NCBI GenBank assembly: GCA_002412715.1 | Contig: DHVP01000020.1 | Location: 1 to 12,667, forward strand | DNA: 12,667 nt | Source: Deltaproteobacteria bacterium UBA5205 | Lineage (GTDB): Bacteria; Desulfobacterota; Syntrophorhabdia; Syntrophorhabdales; Syntrophorhabdaceae | Reading direction: 5' to 3' | Shown: positions 8,170 through 12,667 of the stretch, one piece after another | Numbering within the stretch: position 1 is the first letter of the stretch | How the letters are laid out: each line of letters begins with the position of its first letter | The notes under the pieces: model-generated | What the model saw: the letters and a program-made list of their open reading frames with translations, nothing else | The model's database searches: none | Told to the model about the DNA's origin: nothing | Made by a program: the position numbers and the translations under genes

Positions 8170-8436
8170 CTAAACCTTCGACTTCGGACTGGTCTCCTCG
8201 GCGTAGTCGATGGTGTTCACCTCACGCACTTCCGGGACCGCCTCTCTCAATAGCTTGTCAGCCCACAGACTGAGGGCGTTGTGACCACATCAATGAAGCC
8301 GGCCGCCAAAAATTCTCAGGATGACTGTGCCTGTCTTTTCGTCGACAGAGATCACTTCGACGTCTCCCTCGGCCAGTTCTCGCAGCCGGGGATTCAAACG
8401 ATCGATCTCCTCTTCAACCCTTTGTCTTAGTTCCAC
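8170..8436 (-). CDS. NifU C-terminal-domain-like protein with in-frame TGA; candidate selenoprotein (88 aa if read through)
   Basis: The reading frame runs from a GTG at 8434-8436 to a TAG at 8170-8172 and is interrupted only by a TGA at 8290-8292 (codon 49). Residues 1-48 resemble the start of a NifU C-terminal domain (an RQRVEEEIDRLNPRL helix, then EGDVEVISVDEKTGTVILRI). After the TGA the same frame continues with CGHNALSLW and LLREAVPEVREV, the usual end of that domain. Aligned with the family's GxCxxC stretch, the TGA sits at the second cysteine (GGRLH-U-C); the first is Arg. A strong promoter and GAGGAGG six bases before the GTG argue for a living gene. A hairpin of the bacterial SECIS type starts right after the TGA. 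Role if functional: Fe-S or thiol chemistry. Alternatives: a nonsense-mutated gene or a sequencing error. Confidence 0.7.
8257..8292 (-). promoter_or_regulatory. SECIS-like hairpin following the in-frame TGA
   Basis: Counting from the base after UGA, GUCA (5-8) pairs with UGAC (30-33) and GCCC (13-16) pairs with GGGC (26-29). The 5' strand has a four-base bulge, and the nine-base apical loop UCAGUCUGU holds a GU at positions 20-21. Bacterial SECIS elements lie directly downstream of UGA with a GU-containing apical loop. In E. coli fdhF, as I recall it, the loop GU also lies 20-21 bases after the UGA and is followed by CUG, as here. The bulge shape is not identical to fdhF, so this is a candidate only. 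Confidence 0.45.
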
Positions 8437-8484
8437 GTAATGCCTCCTCGAACGATAGCCTGGGTATTTATCGTATTAAAGCGG

Positions 8485-8513
8485 AATATAGGCACAGGGG
8501 AAACTGATGTCAA
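8485..8513 (-). promoter_or_regulatory. Strong sigma70-type promoter of the NifU-like gene
   Basis: On the minus strand, TTGACA (8508-8513) and TATATT (8485-8490) are separated by exactly 17 bases, with a perfect -35 and a near-perfect -10. Predicted transcription begins near 8478, leaving a leader of about 40 bases before the GTG at 8436. It separates this gene from the thioesterase gene upstream and suggests independent, fairly strong expression. Confidence 0.7.
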
Positions 8514-8543
8514 GAAAAGGTACGGGGGGCCAAGACGTTAAGC

Positions 8544-9020
8544 TCACTGACCGGCGTTGCTTTCCGTCAGCTGCACCATCACCGCTTCGCCTTTTGCCCG
8601 CAGCTCGCCTGCCGCGAACAGGGCTGTATTTACAATTATTTTCCGGGTCTTGATCTCTTTGATCCTTCCCCTTATCTCGAGGACCCCTCCCATGGGGGTC
8701 GGCTTGAGATAATCGACTCTTAACGAGGCGGTAACGAAGCGGGGAACGGGGCGCCGGTCGTCTGCCGTATAGTTATCCTCCCGCATCCTGGCTGCTGTGG
8801 CGGAAGCGGCACTATGACAGTCCATCAACGAGGCTATAAGCCCACCATAAATATTTCCGGGAAAACCTCCCGAATGGTAGGACCTGGGTGTGTAACGACA
8901 GACGGTTTCTTCGCCATCCCAGTAACTTTTGAGTTGCATTCCATCCTGGTTAAGGCGTCCACAACCATAGCAATGGGAATAATTATCAGGATAGTAATCC
9001 TGGAACGCTTTTTCGGACAT
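8544..9020 (-). CDS. PaaI family thioesterase, hotdog fold (158 aa)
   Basis: Predicted cytoplasmic acyl-CoA thioesterase. The N-terminal HCYGCGRLNQDGMQL (16-30) is the familiar HCxxCGxxNxxGL-type opening of PaaI/4HBT proteins. Next come the hotdog helix with IYGGLIASLMD and the likely catalytic acid D67, then VTASLRVDYLKPTP (96-109) and a final strand pair with RAKGEAVMVQL. Length fits the family. The start is supported by AAAGGAGA seven bases before the ATG. It is transcribed on the minus strand, divergently from the DUF134-NifX gene 187 bases away. The NifU-like gene lies 107 bases downstream but has its own promoter. The substrate cannot be told from sequence. Confidence 0.9.
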   Translation of the reverse strand: MSEKAFQDYYPDNYSHCYGCGRLNQDGMQLKSYWDGEETVCRYTPRSYHSGGFPGNIYGGLIASLMDCHSAASATAARMREDNYTADDRRPVPRFVTASLRVDYLKPTPMGGVLEIRGRIKEIKTRKIIVNTALFAAGELRAKGEAVMVQLTESNAGQ

Positions 9021-9142
9021 AGCATCTCCTTTCGGCCCGTCTGTGTTTGTTGCAAATGATTGAATACCTTTTGCAATCTTGCATGTTTTTTGATTCCGAT
9101 CAACTGAAAAGTACGGGAGGGAAGGAATACATAATTATATTC

Positions 9143-9182
9143 TTGACAGCGATCACTTACGAATATACATTCAGAACTGAAT
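9143..9182 (+). promoter_or_regulatory. Promoter with overlapping palindromic operator for the DUF134-NifX operon
   Basis: TTGACA (9143-9148) and TACATT (9166-9171) are separated by 17 bases. A palindrome ATTCAG-AA-CTGAAT (9169-9182, six-base perfect arms) overlaps the -10 end and the expected start site. That is a classic place for a repressor. Because the first gene encodes a helix-turn-helix-like DUF134 domain, autoregulation through this site is a natural guess. Confidence 0.5.
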
Positions 9183-9207
9183 AGAATGGAAAAGAGGTTA
9201 AGCTGAT

Positions 9208-9975
9208 ATGCCACGACCAACATGCAAGCGTAGAATTAGTTTCCAGCCAAAAGCTGTCTATTTTAAGCCGGCCGGCATCCCGATGAACGAGATGCAGGAA
9301 ATTGTCATTCACCGGGATGAAGTCGAGGCCATGCGGCTTAAAAATCTTCTCGGGTTCCCGCAAGAAGAAGCGGCAACACAAATGGGTGTCTCTCAACCAA
9401 CCTTCCATCGTCTCATTAATGCGGCGCATCAAAAGATAACCGATGCCATTATAAATGGCAAAGCGCTCCGGATAGAGGGAGGGAACGTATCGGTACACGC
9501 GGAAATAACACGGCCATGCCGCTGGAGAAAGGGTTGGGGACAGGGATGTGCTTCAGCGGATGCAGCAGCAGATGCCGCACAATCCATCACGGAAAACACT
9601 GATAAAAGAAACTCCATGAAAATAGCGGTAACGAGTGCGGATGGCACATTCGATGGAATGGTGGATGAACGTTTCGGCAGGGCAAAAAAACTCATTCTTT
9701 TTGATGCCGGGACAGATGGGCAAGAAACTATCGATAATACCGGGAACATGGGTGCAGCCCAGGGGGCAGGTATCCGGACAGCACAAAATGTTATAAACGC
9801 CGGCGTAAAGGCAGTTATAAGCGGTCATCTGGGACCGAACGCGTTCCACGTTCTGTCCGCAGCCGGTATCGAGGTATTTACGGCAACAAACATGACTGTT
9901 CGTGAAGCTCTCGATTCATACAAAAAAGGGAAGCTTTCCCGGCTTGCCGGTGCCGATGTCGACGGGCACTGGTAA
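9208..9975 (+). CDS. DUF134-NifX/NifB-type fusion protein (255 aa)
   Basis: Two-domain cytoplasmic protein. Residues 1-95 are DUF134: MPRPTCKRRI, then FKPAGIP, the IHRDEVEAMRLKNLLG stretch and a sigma-region-4-like helix-turn-helix, FPQEEAATQMGVSQPTFHRLI (about 50-70). The linker at 96-135 contains C104 and C114. Residues 137-245 are a dinitrogenase iron-molybdenum cofactor domain (NifX/NifB C-terminal/NafY fold), starting MKIAVTSADG and including VDERFGRAKKLILFD, AAQGAGIRTAQ, GVKAVISGHLGPNAFHVL and AGIEVFTATNMTVREAL. This fold binds Fe-S or metal clusters in nitrogenase assembly and also occurs in many organisms without nitrogenase. A metal- or Fe-S-responsive regulator is the likely role. 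A GAGG lies slightly far (about 12 bases) from the ATG. An internal ATG at codon 137 could produce the NifX domain alone. It is followed after 34 bases by the flavoprotein gene. Confidence 0.9.
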   Translation: MPRPTCKRRISFQPKAVYFKPAGIPMNEMQEIVIHRDEVEAMRLKNLLGFPQEEAATQMGVSQPTFHRLINAAHQKITDAIINGKALRIEGGNVSVHAEITRPCRWRKGWGQGCASADAAADAAQSITENTDKRNSMKIAVTSADGTFDGMVDERFGRAKKLILFDAGTDGQETIDNTGNMGAAQGAGIRTAQNVINAGVKAVISGHLGPNAFHVLSAAGIEVFTATNMTVREALDSYKKGKLSRLAGADVDGHW

Positions 9976-10009
9976 AGAGAAAATACGAAGAAAACGAAAG
10001 GAAAACATA

Positions 10010-11710
10010 ATGGACAATATAAAACGCATTGTTGTAATCGGCGGATCGGCTTCAGGTCCCAAGGCCGCGGCTCGGGCGCGCAGACTGGATGAGAACGCTG
10101 CGATAACCATCATCCAGAAAGACCCGGATCTATCCATGGCATCATGCGGATATCCTTATTATGTGGGCGGCTTTTTCGATGACAGGAACATGCTCCTCAG
10201 CACCCCGACCGGTGTGACCAGAGACCCCAAATACTATATCAATGCGAAGGGTATAACCGCAAAAACGCGTTTTGAGGCAATCCGGATAGATAGACAGAAC
10301 AAAATTGTTACATGCCGGAATCTGGCCACAGATGAGATCGAAACAATCGGTTACGACAAGCTTATTATAGCGACCGGATCAACCCCAAAATATCCCCCGG
10401 TCCCGGGGACTGAACTGTCCGGGATAACGACTCTTCAATCCATGCACGATGCCGATTACCTGAGACGGATACGGGATGAGCGGAAGATCAAAAAAGCTGT
10501 GATCATCGGCGGCGGGCTTATTGGTATGGAAACCAGCGAAGCTCTTGAGCTGGCTGGAATAGAGATAACGGTGATCGAACTCTTACCTCAGCTTTTGACA
10601 TTCCTCGATTGGGAGATGGCAAAACTTGTCGAGAATCATGTAAGAAGCAAGAATGCCAACGTGATAACCCGGAACGGCCTCGCCGCATTTCTGGGGGAAA
10701 ATGGCAAATTATCGGCCGTCAGACTCAGCAACGGGACTGAGCTTCCATGCGAACTTGCGGTCGTGGCGATCGGTATAAATCCAAACGTAAGTCTTGCGAG
10801 GGATGCGGGAATTGCAATCGGTGAAACCGGAGGAATTGCCGTTGACCAGCACATGCAGACGTCCGACCCCGATATCTATGCCGTCGGAGATTGCATTGAA
10901 GTAGACAACCTTATCACCGGGAAAAAAGTTCTGGCGCCATATGGCGATCTGGCAAACCTCCAGGGGAGGGTGGCAGGAGAAAATGCGGCCATCGGTAACA
11001 GCGCAAAGTTTCCAGGAACGATCCAGACGGGGATATGTAAAGTATTCGATTTCACCGCGGGGTCTACAGGATTGTCCGAAAGGGCCGCACGACATGCGGG
11101 ATTTGACGACATTGAAACCGCAATCAACGCAAGCCCTGATAAACCGGCTTTCATGCTGGGCAAGCCACTGGTAACGAAACTGGTTGTCCAAAGCTCATCC
11201 GGACGCATACTGGGTGCACAATGCGTCGGATTGGGTGACGTCAGCAAGCAGATAGCACAGTGGGCAATGGCGATCAAGGGCTCGCTCACGGTTGATGATA
11301 TGGTCAATGCCGACCTTCCCTATGCGCCGCCTTTTTCGCTTGCAATAGATCACTCAATCGCGTCGGCTCATATTATTCAAAACAAGATGCGCGGACTTAT
11401 GAAAGGAATATCCTGCGCCGATGTCAAAGAGAAGATAGACAATAAAGAAAACGTGTTCTTCCTCGATGCCCGGGGCCCTGATGAATATGAGCAAATGAGG
11501 CTCGGGATCGGAGAGACGCTGATTCCGATCGGGATGCTGCGAAAACGGCTCCATTTGATACCGCAGGACAAAAATACTGAGATCATCTGCTACTGCAAGA
11601 TATCCCTTCGGGGCTACGAGGCCGCCCGTGTGCTTGAGGCTAACGGATGGAAAAACGTTAAGGTTATGGAAGGCGGGATCGTCGCCTGGCCTTTTCCGCG
11701 AGAAAAGTAA
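10010..11710 (+). CDS. CoA-disulfide reductase-like FAD/NAD(P)H oxidoreductase with C-terminal rhodanese domain (566 aa)
   Basis: Flavoprotein of the CoA-disulfide reductase / NADH-dependent persulfide reductase type. The FAD-binding Rossmann motif is VVIGGSASGPKAAARARR (8-25). The single redox cysteine C46 lies in SMASCGYPYYVGG, matching the SFANCGLPYY motif of these enzymes. The NADH site is IIGGGLIGMETSEAL (165-179), the second FAD motif is YAVGDC (290-295), and the dimerisation domain ends in LPYAPPFSLAIDHS. Residues about 465-566 are a rhodanese domain with sulfur-carrying C529 in CKISLRG and EGGIVAW. Such fusions reduce CoA persulfide/polysulfide or CoA disulfide and couple sulfane sulfur to NADH. 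The start at 10010 is taken because AAAGGA precedes it and the FAD motif follows at once; the frame is open upstream to 9902 but only as overlap with the previous gene. It is co-transcribed with DUF134-NifX. Confidence 0.93.
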   Translation: MDNIKRIVVIGGSASGPKAAARARRLDENAAITIIQKDPDLSMASCGYPYYVGGFFDDRNMLLSTPTGVTRDPKYYINAKGITAKTRFEAIRIDRQNKIVTCRNLATDEIETIGYDKLIIATGSTPKYPPVPGTELSGITTLQSMHDADYLRRIRDERKIKKAVIIGGGLIGMETSEALELAGIEITVIELLPQLLTFLDWEMAKLVENHVRSKNANVITRNGLAAFLGENGKLSAVRLSNGTELPCELAVVAIGINPNVSLARDAGIAIGETGGIAVDQHMQTSDPDIYAVGDCIEVDNLITGKKVLAPYGDLANLQGRVAGENAAIGNSAKFPGTIQTGICKVFDFTAGSTGLSERAARHAGFDDIETAINASPDKPAFMLGKPLVTKLVVQSSSGRILGAQCVGLGDVSKQIAQWAMAIKGSLTVDDMVNADLPYAPPFSLAIDHSIASAHIIQNKMRGLMKGISCADVKEKIDNKENVFFLDARGPDEYEQMRLGIGETLIPIGMLRKRLHLIPQDKNTEIICYCKISLRGYEAARVLEANGWKNVKVMEGGIVAWPFPREK

Positions 11711-11955
11711 TTATACCGGGGATCAACAACGGGTCTCTTCTCGTAGATGGCCAGACCTACATGTCGCAGCATCAAGTCCAGGATTATAAGCGGTTTCTCC
11801 TTTTTCGGGGCCTCCAGGGCACGCCCCCATCTCCTGCACTATGCTCAGCGAGCATTTTTTCTGAGAATGTTCCTGGACTATGTGAATAAGAATATGCGGC
11901 TTGAAAGGTCTGAGCTGCTGGTAACCAATATTACGCGCTTTATCTCCCTCCTAAA
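11711..11955. other. Non-coding tail after the flavoprotein gene
   Basis: The 245 bases contain the terminator described separately. A 72-codon frame (11747-11965, +) crosses the terminator, has no good Shine-Dalgarno and matches nothing I recognise. I see no convincing gene here. Confidence 0.4.
11841..11860 (+). terminator. Probable intrinsic terminator of the DUF134-flavoprotein operon
   Basis: ATGCTC (11841-11846), a three-base loop AGC and GAGCAT (11850-11855) form a perfect six-base stem followed immediately by a T-run. The stem is short but the arrangement is correct for rho-independent termination. It sits about 130 bases beyond the flavoprotein stop with no gene between. Confidence 0.45.
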
Positions 11956-12025
11956 GATGACTTGATCGAGATCAAGTCATCAATCGGTTCATTTTGAGCT
12001 TAAAGTTGTTAGCAGTTACTTCCTG
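11956..12025 (+). repeat. ~70-bp dispersed repeat, copy B, with perfect palindrome
   Basis: GATGACTTGATC (11956-11967) and GATCAAGTCATC (11970-11981) are perfect 12-base inverted arms with a two-base centre. The following bases to 12025 match copy A (6409-6465) at about 80%, ending in the shared GTTACTTCCTG. There is no T-run after the palindrome, so it is not a standard terminator. It may mark the edge of an inserted segment or a protein-binding site. Confidence 0.6.
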
Positions 12026-12347
12026 CTATACGTAACATATCCTGCTTTTCTTCGTGATATTGGTTAGTTACACCATGTTTTCCTTTACCCGTTTTTCGGG
12101 TGGTTCAAAATCATCTTTACCATGGATCTGGGCCCGTTGCAATACCACTTCAATGGCCTGCACCCTGCAACTACGATATGAAGGCTGATGCCCAAGGCCG
12201 ACGATTCATCTGTAACAAAAAAAGATGACACTCCCGCATACAAAAACACTAGAAGATAATTGTTGGTTCAGCGACAGACACGAGAAATTACTTGTACTAA
12301 TTTAACTCAGGTAGAGAAACACAAGATGCTAAAAAGGTGTTCAGACG
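12026..12347. other. Upstream region of the DUF2600 fragment; no gene seen
   Basis: About 320 bases with no credible frame. A small hairpin ACCCG-TTTTT-CGGGT lies at 12087-12101. The last 100 bases are AT-rich and presumably hold the promoter of the DUF2600 gene, but I cannot pick -35 and -10 boxes with confidence. Confidence 0.35.
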
Positions 12348-12650
12348 ATGATGGAGCCTGCAATGAATCCCTCTATCACGAGAGGAGCTTCTAAAAGGAC
12401 GGCAAATCATAGTGACTCTCAAGCGCTTATTCTGGGTCACTACGTTTTGTATACTCTCAGACAGGTGAATAAACGCTTGCAACGATGGGAACAAGAAGCA
12501 AAGCTCTGTCAGGATAAGGAACTCCGGAAGCAAGCTCTTGCAAGCATCCGAGAAAAGAGGTTTCACTGCCAGGGTGGGGCTGTTTTTACCGTTGCCTATC
12601 CGGAATGGGAACGCTTGCTGTTGGATTTGATTGTTGCTTATCTGCACTAG
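12348..12650 (+). CDS. DUF2600 (YtpB-like terpene cyclase) N-terminal fragment, apparently truncated
   Basis: The 100 codons match the N terminus of DUF2600, the family of Bacillus YtpB (tetraprenyl-beta-curcumene synthase), a class of large terpene cyclases. Recognisable blocks are HYVLYTLRQVNKRLQRWEQ (50-68), then KELRKQALASIREKRFHCQGG (57-77 region onward, about 76 centre) and ERLLLDLIVAY near the end. Family members are about 350 residues and continue IVAYQT-S-DYLDNLCDR, but here a TAG stops the frame two codons after IVAY. Skipping one base gives a YCTSQYLR reading that resembles the expected continuation, then another stop (12664-12666). So this is probably a frameshifted or decayed gene, although the window ends too soon to be certain. 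AAAAAGGTG lies about eight bases ahead of the ATG. Confidence 0.65.
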   Translation: MMEPAMNPSITRGASKRTANHSDSQALILGHYVLYTLRQVNKRLQRWEQEAKLCQDKELRKQALASIREKRFHCQGGAVFTVAYPEWERLLLDLIVAYLH

Positions 12651-12667
12651 TCAGTATTTGCGTTGAC

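Noticed and set aside
8834..9223. 129-codon minus frame overlapping the thioesterase and the divergent promoter region
   Set aside because: It is a shadow of the well-supported PaaI thioesterase and covers the promoter of the DUF134 operon.
11747..11965. 72-codon plus-strand frame after the flavoprotein
   Set aside because: It runs through a probable intrinsic terminator, has no ribosome site and no recognisable motif.
12348..12650. Read-through of the TAG (pyrrolysine) in the DUF2600 gene
   Set aside because: The in-frame sequence after TAG does not resemble the family; the shifted frame does slightly, so a frameshift is the simpler explanation.

Overview
The window looks like a chromosomal segment of a free-living Gram-negative anaerobe, most likely in the Desulfobacterota (former Deltaproteobacteria). 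This is an inference. It rests on the protein types (PocR-PAS histidine kinase, HD-GYP phosphodiesterase, DUF134-NifX fusion, CoA-disulfide-reductase/rhodanese fusion, DUF2600), on two lipoprotein signals, and on a G+C content of roughly 50-55% with clear Shine-Dalgarno sites. No rRNA, tRNA or CRISPR array was seen.

Left part (1-5790), ordinary housekeeping and signalling: a small DUF5661 protein (+); a short lipoprotein (-); an HD-GYP cyclic-di-GMP phosphodiesterase (+) whose stop codon overlaps the stop of a convergent 735-aa PocR-PAS-HisKA-HATPase-REC hybrid kinase (-) with its own sigma70-type promoter; then a two-gene minus-strand operon of a metallo-beta-lactamase-fold lipoprotein hydrolase and a secreted DUF5329 protein.

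Middle part (5791-8169), an accessory island: two copies of a ~260-bp palindromic element face each other at 6047-6306 and 7786-8047. They bracket an AT-rich gene for an exported cysteine-rich protein of unknown function. Just inside the first copy lies a ~70-bp repeat that recurs at 11956-12025. The elements fold into a long closing stem with conserved internal helices.

Right part (8170-12667): the most unusual gene is at 8170-8436 (-). It is a small NifU C-terminal-domain-like protein whose reading frame is interrupted only by one TGA, located at the position of the family's CxxC motif. Just downstream of the TGA is a hairpin resembling a bacterial SECIS element. The gene has a strong promoter (TTGACA-N17-TATATT), a strong Shine-Dalgarno and a complete downstream frame, so I propose a candidate selenocysteine protein. 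Next come a PaaI-type thioesterase (-) and a divergent operon (+) of a DUF134-NifX regulator-like fusion and a CoA-disulfide-reductase-like flavoprotein with a C-terminal rhodanese domain, ending at a probable intrinsic terminator. The window closes with the start of a DUF2600 (YtpB-like terpene cyclase) gene that appears broken after about 100 codons.

Taken together, the 8.2-11.7 kb stretch has a thiol/sulfur/iron-sulfur flavour: NifU-like protein, NifX domain, CoA disulfide reductase and rhodanese. Only the DUF134-NifX and flavoprotein genes are clearly co-transcribed.
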